Source: Deltaproteobacteria bacterium (GTDB lineage Bacteria > Desulfobacterota > DSM-4660 > Desulfatiglandales > HGW-15). Taken from it: a stretch of DNA of 44,935 bases. This document shows, piece by piece, positions 33,314-41,846 of the stretch. The stretch lies in NCBI GenBank assembly GCA_016930795.1, contig JAFGFY010000075.1, positions 1 to 44,935 of the forward strand, written 5' to 3'. Numbering within the stretch: the first letter of the stretch is position 1; the number at the start of each line of letters is the position of its first letter. The notes under the pieces were generated by a model, which saw only the letters and a program-made list of their open reading frames with translations, searched no databases and had not been told where the DNA came from. Made by a program: the position numbers and the translations under genes.

Positions 33314-35689
33314 ATGCCTGATCTAGATGGAGTCAATGGACAAAGAGAAAAATTCAGGGTCGTTGGGAAAGCGAACCTACCAGGCAGGCTATCATGGGCC
33401 ATGGCAGCCGGTGTAGCAAAATTCGGAGCGGATTATATCGTTCCTGACATGCTCCATGCCAAATTCCTAAGAAGTCCGTACGCAAACGCCAGAATCAAGA
33501 GCATCGATACAAGCAAGGCAAAAAAAATACCCGGTGTTGTTGATATTTTGACCTGGGAAGATGAAGATATCAAAAATCTGCTGGAAAGCGGTGAAATGAT
33601 GATGGGGCCGCTCAAACCCATTTTTGGCAATACAGCGGATCAGGAAGGCGGAGAAGTCGGGGCAATTGTTGTCGCCGAGAATGAAGACTTATGTGATGAA
33701 GCATTGAGAAATCTTGATATAGAGTGGGAAATTCTGCCCCATGTTGTGGATATCCTTGAAGGAAGAGAGCCTGGTGCCCCTATTATTCGTCCCACGGCTT
33801 CAACGTCCAAGGGTGGTTTTGGGGGATTCGGAATGGGGGGTGGAAATAATCCACCCAAAAAAGGTAATGTTTCCTATTCCAACGTAAGCGAAGGTGATGT
33901 GGAAGCCGGGTTCAGGGAGGCCGACCACATTATCGAATATGATGTCAACATCCCATCCTTTTCCGGGCATATTCCAAATCCCATGGGTTCGGTGGCCTGG
34001 TGGTTCCAGAATACCTATCATGGTGAAGGGGAGAACCTGCATATTGAAGGTGTCGGCACTCCGAATGATCCCGGCACAATAGCGACTATGTATCACATGC
34101 CTCCTGAAAAAGTCTTTCAGGAGTGCATGTTAATAGGGGGCAAATACTGCGACTGGGGCCTTCGTAAATCACAGCTGATTACCCCTCTGCTCGCGAAGAG
34201 AACAGGAAGACCGGTCCGCTGTGTCAACAGTCGCTATGACCAGTATGACTTTAACCTGAACCAGCGCTTCATGCGTATGAAAGTCGGCTTTAAGAAAAGC
34301 GGTCTGATTACCGCTATTGACGATTTTTCCATCGCGGATTCCGGTGTGGAAGGCAGCTCTATTTTCGGTACGACAATGGATCAGAACTATGGCCCCTATT
34401 TCACGACAAGATGCCGGAATGTTAAACAAAACATGGATGTTGTGGACAGCAATCGGGGAAAGATGTACTTGAGCGGTCAGCATAATCCTATGAACTGGGA
34501 TTCCATAACCCTGGGAATACATCTGATCGCCGAAAAACTAGGGAAAGATCCCATGGACATAGCCAGGTTGAACCTTCACGGACCTGATTCTCAGACGGAT
34601 CCCAATCCTGTGCCCAGCTTTGAAGCTTGTGTCAAAGCGGCCAAAAAGATGATGAACTGGAAATGGCATGATACGGGTAAAAAGAAGCTTGAAGACGGCC
34701 GAATGCATGGAGCAAGCTTCAGGTACCAGCAGTGTCCGCGACACTCGGGTATGATCTTTAACTGCAAACTGGAGCTGAGAGACGGAGCGGTGCATCTGGA
34801 TTCCAAGGGGCCTGTTATCGGTAATTATATCATGGAAGCCAACATGATGGTCGTGGCCGAAGAGCTTGGACTTAATTACGAGGATATAAAGGGCAAATTT
34901 GATTATCATGAAACCTATAAACCCTGGGGCGGCGGCAGTGATGGAACAACCGCTTCCGGTTGGGCCTTGAAAGAATGCGCGAACATATTAAAAAAGCGGA
35001 TCCTGGAGAGGGCGGTTGAGGAGGCGGATAATTCTCCCCTGCAAGGTGGAGTCGGCAGGCCCGGGCCAAAGCCCGCTCCCAGTCCCTTTAAGGGCATGAA
35101 GCCGGAAGACCTGGACCTTCAGGATGGAAAAGTGATTGTCAAAAACAATCCCAATATAGGTCTTCCGCTCAAGCAGGCTGTTAAGTCGAACCTTTTCGCG
35201 ACATATTCCGGCAGACCTCCTCTGGCTGTCTGGAACCAGCGCGGCAAAAAGCTGGATACCATGAATGTCGCCATGTGCGAGGTAGCCGTAGATACAGAAA
35301 CCGGAGAAGTGGAAATACTCCGGTTTGGAGTGGTTGCCGATCCGGGCAAGATTATGCGCCGCACATCACTGGAAGGGCAGATTCATCAGGTCATGTTTTT
35401 CAGTGAAGGCTGCCAATTGTATGAAGATTATTTCTATGACAACAAGACCGGTGTAAAACTCAACACCAATATGTTCGAGTATAAAAAACCCACCATCCTG
35501 GATAACGCGCCGGTCGCTATGGAGTTTCTGGAAACGCGGGCCGGAAACGCGGCTTACGGAGCCAACGGTATCAGCCATTCCCTGGCGAACACCCACCTGG
35601 TGATTGCCGCAATCTATAACGCTATCGGCAAATGGGTCGATCCGCCGGCCACACCGGATAAGGTGTTAAGGGCCTTAGGTCAGGGATAG
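33314..35689 (+). CDS. Xanthine dehydrogenase-like molybdopterin-binding subunit, divergent active site
   Basis: 791 residues in the layout of the large subunit of the xanthine oxidase/CO dehydrogenase family. An a/b hammerhead domain spans about 16-150 (GVAKFGADYIVPDMLHAKFLRSPYANARI, IPGVVDILTWED). The cofactor domain follows, with LIGGKYCDWGLRKSQLITPLLAKRTGRPVR, GGGSDGTTASGWALKEC, and VVADPGKIMRRTSLEGQIHQ. Two key motifs deviate: GGFG reads GGKYCDWG (275-282), and the C-terminal GVGE that supplies the catalytic Glu appears as YGANG (748-752). The usual FAD and 2Fe-2S subunits are not encoded nearby. There is no signal peptide. An unusual Gly-rich insertion lies at 165-180. It may bind a molybdenum cofactor with altered chemistry or have a non-enzymatic role. 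Confidence 0.88.
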   Translation: MPDLDGVNGQREKFRVVGKANLPGRLSWAMAAGVAKFGADYIVPDMLHAKFLRSPYANARIKSIDTSKAKKIPGVVDILTWEDEDIKNLLESGEMMMGPLKPIFGNTADQEGGEVGAIVVAENEDLCDEALRNLDIEWEILPHVVDILEGREPGAPIIRPTASTSKGGFGGFGMGGGNNPPKKGNVSYSNVSEGDVEAGFREADHIIEYDVNIPSFSGHIPNPMGSVAWWFQNTYHGEGENLHIEGVGTPNDPGTIATMYHMPPEKVFQECMLIGGKYCDWGLRKSQLITPLLAKRTGRPVRCVNSRYDQYDFNLNQRFMRMKVGFKKSGLITAIDDFSIADSGVEGSSIFGTTMDQNYGPYFTTRCRNVKQNMDVVDSNRGKMYLSGQHNPMNWDSITLGIHLIAEKLGKDPMDIARLNLHGPDSQTDPNPVPSFEACVKAAKKMMNWKWHDTGKKKLEDGRMHGASFRYQQCPRHSGMIFNCKLELRDGAVHLDSKGPVIGNYIMEANMMVVAEELGLNYEDIKGKFDYHETYKPWGGGSDGTTASGWALKECANILKKRILERAVEEADNSPLQGGVGRPGPKPAPSPFKGMKPEDLDLQDGKVIVKNNPNIGLPLKQAVKSNLFATYSGRPPLAVWNQRGKKLDTMNVAMCEVAVDTETGEVEILRFGVVADPGKIMRRTSLEGQIHQVMFFSEGCQLYEDYFYDNKTGVKLNTNMFEYKKPTILDNAPVAMEFLETRAGNAAYGANGISHSLANTHLVIAAIYNAIGKWVDPPATPDKVLRALGQG

Positions 35690-35793
35690 GACCCCGTTAG
35701 ATTGAGAAAACGCTTGTCGGTCCATTGTAAAATCGACTCTCCTTTTCGCTCCTTAATACATTAGTGGTTCAGTGTTCGTTATCTCTACCGGGG

Positions 35794-36783
35794 TCAAAAC
35801 AATTCTTTACTCATTTTATCTATTTCAGCGCTCACAGCATCATACACTCCGGGGTATGTGCTGCCCGGACCACCTGCCGCTAAACACGGAATAAAGTACC
35901 ATTTACCGTTGTTTTCACACGCTCTCCTGACCTCCCTTGCGACCAGTTCAGGTGTCCAATCCGCACAGTCCACCACACCATTGTCGATATCTCCCATGAA
36001 TGAAATCTTTCCGCCATATTTTTTGACCAGCTCGGGGACATTGTTTGTCGTCACGCATCCCTGGAACACGTCTATTCCCATCTCAATCATGTGGGGGACA
36101 AGGTTGGCCGCATATGAATCGCTGTGGTGCACAATGACCTCTACGCCATTCGCTTTATAGAATCCGTATATTTTTTTGTATGCGGGAACAATAAACTCAT
36201 CAAACATTTGGGGTGACAGGAATGAAGAACGATGGCTGCCCCAGTCGTCATGATGTAAAAGCGCGTCAGGATGATAATTGTCACAAAGCAGTTTCGCGTA
36301 ATGAAGTTCATATTCTGTTATGTAATCAATGAGTTCTTTCATTGATTCGGGTTCTACATAGAAATTGATCAAGCAGTCTTCCATACCCATCAGGTAATGA
36401 CATTGTTCAAATACACCCGGCGCGACAATGCCGGTCGCGAACACTTCATTCCTGTCGATGGCTTCTACCGTGGGTTTAAACTGATCCCATGCCTCCTGAG
36501 GATAATCCAGATTAGGCGCTTTGACGGTTTCTTTCCATTTTTTGATATCCTTTAACACCCTGTGTTCATCATCATGGACTGGAAATGGTCCCGGTGTGTT
36601 TTCCTGAAATCTTATCGTCACTCCCCACCCGTTTTTGACGGCCGGACCGCCCGGTTCAGGAAAAGGAAAAGCCGTTGAAACCGGGTTTCCCCAAATAAAC
36701 GCGAATGGCTCATATTGTTTTACAAATCTATCAGGATTTCCTCCTTTGATCGTTTCTAGCAAGTTCTGTCTCTTTGTTAACAT
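35794..36783 (-). CDS. Uroporphyrinogen decarboxylase-family (methyltransferase-like) protein
   Basis: The ATG at 36783 (MLTKRQNLLETIKGG) has AGAGGT upstream; the product has 329 residues. The UroD-type TIM barrel is shown by NLLETIKGGNPDRFV, LMGMEDCLINFYVEPESMKELIDYITEYE, DALLHHDDWGSHRSSFLSPQMFDEFIVPAYKKIY, EVIVHHSDSYAANLVPHMIEMGIDVFQGC, ISFMGDIDNGVVDC and WYFIPCLAAGGPGST. In corrinoid-dependent relatives these blocks hold zinc ligands for methyl transfer; here HHSDS replaces the HxCG form, while a late Cys (FIPC) remains. It is more likely a methyltransferase or O-demethylase component than a heme enzyme. No corrinoid protein gene is adjacent. Its broken relative is at 9782-10434. Confidence 0.9.
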   Translation of the reverse strand: MLTKRQNLLETIKGGNPDRFVKQYEPFAFIWGNPVSTAFPFPEPGGPAVKNGWGVTIRFQENTPGPFPVHDDEHRVLKDIKKWKETVKAPNLDYPQEAWDQFKPTVEAIDRNEVFATGIVAPGVFEQCHYLMGMEDCLINFYVEPESMKELIDYITEYELHYAKLLCDNYHPDALLHHDDWGSHRSSFLSPQMFDEFIVPAYKKIYGFYKANGVEVIVHHSDSYAANLVPHMIEMGIDVFQGCVTTNNVPELVKKYGGKISFMGDIDNGVVDCADWTPELVAREVRRACENNGKWYFIPCLAAGGPGSTYPGVYDAVSAEIDKMSKELF

Positions 36784-37126
36784 ATGAATACCTCTTTTTT
36801 TCAATGATCAATGATCAATGATCAATAAACGATGAACGATGAACGATGAACGATGAATAAGATCTATTTAATTAAATTCAGGAGTTTTTAACGCCATTTG
36901 GACAAAATGTCAAGGAAAAGGAGATTTCCCACTCTTCAAAAATAGGCTCAGACTCCCGAACAAGGATAGAATGCCAAGGGAGTGATCATAACCCTATCGT
37001 ATAGTCGATTGGCGGGGAGCAGTCCATAGGGGAATCCTCGATTTTTTCGAAGATAACCCTTGGGTTTGAAAGAGAAATTGAGAGTATTCCCCATATACGT
37101 GACGTCGAGAGGTGTTCCGGATAAGA
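36784..37126. other. Gap with heptameric repeats
   Basis: 343 bases. The heptameric array (36802-36859) lies at the left. On the minus strand an open frame of about 62 codons runs from just after the stop of the gene at 37127 (IVIILSGTPLDVTYMGNTLNF...) and could be a remnant, but no start or family supports it. Nothing else is seen. Confidence 0.35.
36802..36859. repeat. Heptameric tandem repeat array
   Basis: Eight consecutive 7-base units drift from AATGATC (three copies) through AATAAAC to GATGAAC (three copies) and GATGAAT. It lies directly upstream of the UroD-family gene. Similar shorter arrays lie in many other gaps of the window. Confidence 0.85.
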
Positions 37127-37630
37127 TTATAACGATTTGAAAACCCTCAGAATAGAGTCCCAGTCCTTGTGCTCCTCCTGCTTATACATCATGAGATTCC
37201 CATTGGTGACTGTGTCCGGAGACCTATTCAATTCTAACGGGGCATTGTACTGGTAGACTGATATTTCACCCTCATTCACCGTGACTTTGCATCCGGTTTC
37301 AGCACCAATCATATATGACATTTGATGCATCTGTTGACCCACGCTCAATCCGGACTTTTCCAGGGCATCCATGAAATCGTCAAGCTCCAGTCTCTTGCTT
37401 CGTCTTTCATGTCTGGATGGGCTGCTGGACAGATTCTCAGAAATATGACCGGTCTTGTGGGGGATGATCTTTTCTTTTGGAAGCTCTATTGGTGGGGTTT
37501 CATCTCTCGGAAGCCGATATAGCAATGTCATGATACTTTGCCTGAGGACTGAGAGTTGTTTAACCAAGCTGTCAATCATCTTGATAAAGTCTAACAACTG
37601 ACGTTCAAGGTTTCGTTGCATAGATATCAT
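37127..37630 (-). CDS. Hypothetical protein with N-terminal coiled coil
   Basis: 167 residues, no signal peptide. Residues 4-40 form a heptad-type helix (LERQLLDFIKMIDSLVKQLSVLRQSIMTLLYRL), probably a coiled coil. A Pro/Ser-rich linker follows, then a small C-terminal domain (LELDDFMDALEKSGLSVGQQMHQMSYMIGAETGCKVTV, EISVYQYN). I recognise no family. The ATG has only a weak GAGATG upstream; a second ATG three codons on is possible. Neighbours are a divergent lipoprotein gene and a methyltransferase gene, which give no functional clue. Confidence 0.6.
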   Translation of the reverse strand: MISMQRNLERQLLDFIKMIDSLVKQLSVLRQSIMTLLYRLPRDETPPIELPKEKIIPHKTGHISENLSSSPSRHERRSKRLELDDFMDALEKSGLSVGQQMHQMSYMIGAETGCKVTVNEGEISVYQYNAPLELNRSPDTVTNGNLMMYKQEEHKDWDSILRVFKSL

Positions 37631-37865
37631 TGTAACATCTCATCGGAGATTCCGTCAATTCTGTGAACAGTGAACAAGGGAGAATGAACAGATTAATTCA
37701 AAATCAAAGATTCAAGATTCAAAATTTGGGAATACTTCAATAATTTTCACAAGATTTTTTCACGATGAGATAAGCAGCTGTCTTCTGTTCTTTGTTTATA
37801 GGTATTACTTGTTGTCAATCGCTTTATTGATGTGGTATTCCTCGTAACAACAAGGAGGATGCCCT

Positions 37866-39935
37866 ATGTCCCGCCAATCCCGTGAAAAGGTTATTCCCTA
37901 TGGCAAAACATTTCTGGTCCCGGCCGTTTTCGTATTGACCATAGCCGGCATTATAGCCTGCCACTCTGGCGATTCCGGTAAAAGGTCGGAATCTCGCTTA
38001 GACCCTCTTCGGGCCCATGTTGCGGAGTTGAAACCCATGGTCGAACGGGCCGAAGCTATAGGGGCTGTCAAACGCCTGCAATGCGCATACGGCCATTACG
38101 CGGAATTCGGGCTCTGGCACGATCTGGCTGATCTTTTTGCCGAGGAGGGTATCGGGCATTATCCGGCCGGGGATCTCAAGAAAGAAGAGATCCGCAGGCT
38201 TTTCCTAAGGGATATCGGGGGAGGGAAGCTGGGATTGCCCGAAGGCCTGTTGTATCCCCATATGATGCTTCAGCCGGTTATCACCCTTGCGCCGGATGGA
38301 AAAACGGCCAAAGGGCGATGGCGTGTCTTTACCATGCTGGGATTTCATGGACAAAACGCGAATTGGGCCGGCGGGGTCTACGAAAATGAGTATGTCCTGG
38401 AAGGGGGAGTCTGGAAGATCAAGGACTTGCGCTTCTACCTTCAATACAGCGGTCCATACGAACAGACGGGCTGGACCATAGACAAGGGGGATATCCCCAT
38501 ACACTATACTCCGGACCTTGTGGGCACTCCGGTTACGGAAGAGATTGAGCCTGCCGTGCCCGCGATCCCGCGGGACGAAGAAGCCCTGACACATCAATTG
38601 AAAGACCTTCTTAGGCGCGCGCAGCGGCTCAATGACCAACAGGAGGTGGAAAACCTTCAAAACATTTACGGTTACTATTGGGACCGAAAGATGTGGGACG
38701 ATGTGGCCGACCTTTTCTCGGACCAGGGGACCATAGAACCAGGCCTTCGGGGGGTCTATGTGGGCAGGAAAAGCATCCGGCGCGCCCTGGAGCAGTTTGG
38801 ACCTCAAGGACTGCGCGAAGGAGAGCTCAATGACCATCTCCAGCTCCAGACACTGGTCAGTATCTCTCCCGACGGCCTGACCGCTAGGGCGCGAGGGAGT
38901 GAATTAATGATGTCCGGCCAATATGGCGAGGCCGGTGAATGGGGACTTGGCGTATTCGAGAACGAATATGTGAAACAGGACGGGATCTGGCACATTCGAT
39001 CCATGCATATCTACCCGATCATGCGCGCGGACTATGACAAGGGCTGGACCAAAGGGACTAAACCGGCTATGGGGATAAACAAAGAATATCCTCCGGACAG
39101 GCCGCCCACCGCGACCTACGAAATTTTTCCAAAATACTATATCCCAAAGTTCCATTACGATAATCCGGTGACAGGGCTTCCCGCACAATATCCCGAAGGG
39201 ACCACCCTCGCCGGCGGTTTTTCCAGTTCAAACGCCGCCGCGTCTTTTAAAGACGGTCCGAATACAGATGGAGAGACCATGACGGACACGGAAAAAATTC
39301 CTGAAGAGATTAAGCGGCTGATCAGGAGGTCGATCGGCTATGACGCGTGCGAAAACCTTGCCAGCGCTTACGGGTATTATATCGACGATTTCTTGTGGGA
39401 TGATTTCTCGGACCTCTTTGCCCTGGACGGATGGAGAGAAGCGCCCTTTGTGGGGGTTTACGTTGGACGGGAACGCATCCGGAAATCGCTCAAGATCCAG
39501 TATCCTTTTACCGGCGGCAGGGCCACGGGCTTTTTTACCTGTCATCAGTTCATTCAGCCCGTCATTCATGTCTCAGAAGACGGGCGAAGCGCCGACATTC
39601 GAGTGCGTCTGCTCCAGCTCTCAGGCGCAGACGGAACAGATGGTCTATGGATGGCAGGAATTATGGAGTTAAAAGCAGCGATCGAAGAGGGAATCTGGAA
39701 GCTTACGGCAATGGATTTCGATTATACCTGGACGGCCAACTATAAGAGTGGCTGGGCAAAGGGGCCGATGTCTTTAAAGCTTTCAGCGGGCGATATCATG
39801 GAGACCTTTCCTCCTGACAGGCCCATGCGGGGTCCCGAGGCAGCGCCGTTTCCAAAGATAGCTGAAATGCCGTTTCACTACGTCAATCCCGTGAGTGGAC
39901 GCCAGCCGGGCTTGCTGCTTAACAATGATCAGTGA
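37866..39935 (+). CDS. Lipoprotein with three NTF2/SnoaL-like domains
   Basis: 689 residues. The N-terminus has a hydrophobic segment ending IIACHSG, so Cys near residue 34 is probably lipidated. Three related domains follow, each starting with the same helix: CAYGHYAEFGLWHDLADLFA (about 70), NIYGYYWDRKMWDDVADLFS (about 265) and SAYGYYIDDFLWDDFSDLFA (about 500). Domains 2 and 3 share GVYVGR-x-x-IR. Each is an NTF2/SnoaL-type cone fold of about 140 residues. Such single domains act as dehydratases, isomerases or binding proteins; a triple fusion is unusual. AAGGAGGATGCCCT precedes the ATG. The C-terminal LLNNDQ and stop codon are formed by a heptameric repeat (39922-39948), so the original end may have been replaced. 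Confidence 0.88.
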   Translation: MSRQSREKVIPYGKTFLVPAVFVLTIAGIIACHSGDSGKRSESRLDPLRAHVAELKPMVERAEAIGAVKRLQCAYGHYAEFGLWHDLADLFAEEGIGHYPAGDLKKEEIRRLFLRDIGGGKLGLPEGLLYPHMMLQPVITLAPDGKTAKGRWRVFTMLGFHGQNANWAGGVYENEYVLEGGVWKIKDLRFYLQYSGPYEQTGWTIDKGDIPIHYTPDLVGTPVTEEIEPAVPAIPRDEEALTHQLKDLLRRAQRLNDQQEVENLQNIYGYYWDRKMWDDVADLFSDQGTIEPGLRGVYVGRKSIRRALEQFGPQGLREGELNDHLQLQTLVSISPDGLTARARGSELMMSGQYGEAGEWGLGVFENEYVKQDGIWHIRSMHIYPIMRADYDKGWTKGTKPAMGINKEYPPDRPPTATYEIFPKYYIPKFHYDNPVTGLPAQYPEGTTLAGGFSSSNAAASFKDGPNTDGETMTDTEKIPEEIKRLIRRSIGYDACENLASAYGYYIDDFLWDDFSDLFALDGWREAPFVGVYVGRERIRKSLKIQYPFTGGRATGFFTCHQFIQPVIHVSEDGRSADIRVRLLQLSGADGTDGLWMAGIMELKAAIEEGIWKLTAMDFDYTWTANYKSGWAKGPMSLKLSAGDIMETFPPDRPMRGPEAAPFPKIAEMPFHYVNPVSGRQPGLLLNNDQ

Positions 39936-39948
39936 GCAATGATCAATG
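39922..39948. repeat. Heptameric repeat at the end of a coding region
   Basis: AACAATGATCAGTGAGCAATGATC-type units overlap the last codons and stop of the triple NTF2-like gene. An AAGATTGAAGATTCAAAATTC tract with the same periodic look follows at 39998. Confidence 0.6.
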
Positions 39949-40020
39949 GTCCATTATCAAACTACAGATATTGGATGCTGGCTGAAAGCGGAAACTCAAG
40001 ATTGAAGATTCAAAATTCAA

Positions 40021-40061
40021 GATTCATCCCGTTAGAGACCCTGTCTCTAACGGGATGAATC
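40021..40061. terminator. 19-bp perfect hairpin at a convergent junction
   Basis: The arms at 40021-40039 and 40043-40061 (GATTCATCCCGTTAGAGAC and its complement) are perfect inverted repeats around CCT. They lie between the stops of the triple NTF2-like gene (+) and the sulfatase gene (-). No T tract flanks either side, so it may be a bidirectional terminator, a repeat or both. Confidence 0.45.
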
Positions 40062-40088
40062 CCATCTCAGGCTAGTTCTCTATGGGGC

Positions 40089-41693
40089 TTATTCCTTTCC
40101 TTCCGAAAAGAAGGAACGCTTGGCGACAATATCCTTTAGACGGCAATAGTGCCACTCAGGGTCTGCCGGGGTCCACGTCCCATCCTTATACCCGGCACAG
40201 CTTTCGGGTTTCTCGATCGGATATTCTTCCAGAGGATCTTTAACCAGATTGTAGAACTCGCAATTGTCCGGACTGCCGGTACAGACGACCTTATAGGTTG
40301 CGTTTCGGGCTCCGACCATTTTGGTTCCGCCGGTCATCAGATTTTCCGCTTCCGTAAAGACGTAGCCTTCATTGGGATCGCGCACGGAAGAAGCCTTTTC
40401 GAAAAGAATCGGGGCCAGGGACACGGCATCGAGCGGCACCGTACCAATACCGTCGCTGTCGGGGACCTGCTCCGGGGGAGTGAGTCCCGCCAGTTCCAAA
40501 ATGGTAGAGAAAAGGTCCGCCGCGTGGACGAATTCATGACTCTGAGTATTCGCTACAATCTTGGGCCCTCTGACGACCATGGGGACAAGAGCGCCGCTTT
40601 CATAGGCCGTTCCCTTTCCGCGGCCCTTCCGCGTGATATACATGTTATCGATGAAGTCGAGGTTGGGCCTGCCGTACATAGGGGTGCCGTTGTCACCGAT
40701 GAGAATGACATAGGTGTTGGGATCGAGGGCATCCACCGCCTCCAGCAGCTTCCCGACGACCGTATCCAGGGAGGTGGTCATGGCCCGCATCAGCGCCTCG
40801 CCGCTGCAGGAGCCCACGTTGTCGGATCCGAATGAGCCTCCGCATTCCTTTATCTCTTTGTAGCTTTCTGCATCCAGCGTATCAGCATTCGGTACAGCCA
40901 TGGCGCTGGGCTGCTGCCTGATTGTGGCGTGTGACAGGTTGAAAGCCAGCCAGGCGAACCACGGCTTTTCAGGATCCGCGGCTTCCCGGGCCGTGATCCA
41001 TTCGATGGTATCGGCCACCTTGACCACCGGAGCAAAAGTCGTTGGAGCAATGCCGGGAAGGGATTTCTTTGGTGGGGCCTCGGTCCGCCAGGTATCCGCG
41101 GGAGTTTCCTCGTCCTGTATCTGGTAGTCGTATTCCCAGTACGTCAAAATGGCGGCATGGAGATTGCCCTTGAAGAGTTCGAAGCCCGCTTCCTTCGGCT
41201 TCATCCCGGGATAATCCACGGGCTTTCCGGGGAGTCCGGCCATGTGCCATTTGCCGAAAATGGCGGTGCTGTAACCGGCTTCGTCCTTCAGTTTCCGGAC
41301 GAAAGTCTCATGTTTCTGGGACAGCGCATCCGCGTAGGTGGTGACCTTGGTCTTGGCGGCATAGAGTCCGGTAATGAGCGCTGCGCGTGTGGGCGAGCAG
41401 AACGGATGCGCCCAGACATTGGAAAATATCATACCCTGTTTGGCTAGCTCATCAAGAACGGGCGTAGAGGCCGGTTTGCCTGTAATCTTGCGGAAATCGG
41501 GATGGTTATGCCCGGAAGGCCCGTATTTTTCGATGAGATCGTCGATTATCCCCGGATACATGTCGGTGGTCACATCCATCCCGACATCATCGGCAATGAC
41601 GAGCAAGATATTGGGGGGGCGCGATGTTCTGCATGAAAGAACACCGATTAAGACGACTGCTAGGATTGAAAACGCTTTCAACATAGATTTCAT
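40089..41693 (-). CDS. Sulfatase lipoprotein
   Basis: 534 residues. The signal peptide ends VLSC, with Cys21 predicted lipidated. The sulfatase fold begins RPPNILLVIADDVG with metal-binding D35 and D36. The formylglycine motif is C99-S-P-T-R103, followed by AALITG. FGKWHMAG (the GKWHLG-type motif) and the C-terminal ILIGDNGTPMYG support an active enzyme. The Cys must be converted to formylglycine; no activating enzyme is seen in the window. It should cleave sulfate esters at the cell surface or in the periplasm. A close relative begins at 44319. It is transcribed divergently from the octaheme cytochrome gene. Confidence 0.94.
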   Translation of the reverse strand: MKSMLKAFSILAVVLIGVLSCRTSRPPNILLVIADDVGMDVTTDMYPGIIDDLIEKYGPSGHNHPDFRKITGKPASTPVLDELAKQGMIFSNVWAHPFCSPTRAALITGLYAAKTKVTTYADALSQKHETFVRKLKDEAGYSTAIFGKWHMAGLPGKPVDYPGMKPKEAGFELFKGNLHAAILTYWEYDYQIQDEETPADTWRTEAPPKKSLPGIAPTTFAPVVKVADTIEWITAREAADPEKPWFAWLAFNLSHATIRQQPSAMAVPNADTLDAESYKEIKECGGSFGSDNVGSCSGEALMRAMTTSLDTVVGKLLEAVDALDPNTYVILIGDNGTPMYGRPNLDFIDNMYITRKGRGKGTAYESGALVPMVVRGPKIVANTQSHEFVHAADLFSTILELAGLTPPEQVPDSDGIGTVPLDAVSLAPILFEKASSVRDPNEGYVFTEAENLMTGGTKMVGARNATYKVVCTGSPDNCEFYNLVKDPLEEYPIEKPESCAGYKDGTWTPADPEWHYCRLKDIVAKRSFFSEGKE

Positions 41694-41846
41694 TCGACCA
41701 TTCCCCCTTTCTCACAAGAAGATCCTCGCTGAAAGACTATGATGAGAACAGATACTTGTCAATCATTTGCTCAGTTTTAGAGAAATTTGAAGACATACGC
41801 GCCATGACCGTGTATCTTAAAGGCAAGGTCAAAGGAAAATCCCGAG

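Noticed and set aside
36802-36859. CRISPR array
   Set aside because: The unit is only 7 bases with no spacers, and no cas genes are seen.
40149-40835. 228-codon open frame opposite the first sulfatase gene
   Set aside because: Antisense shadow; no signal, family pattern or ribosome binding site.
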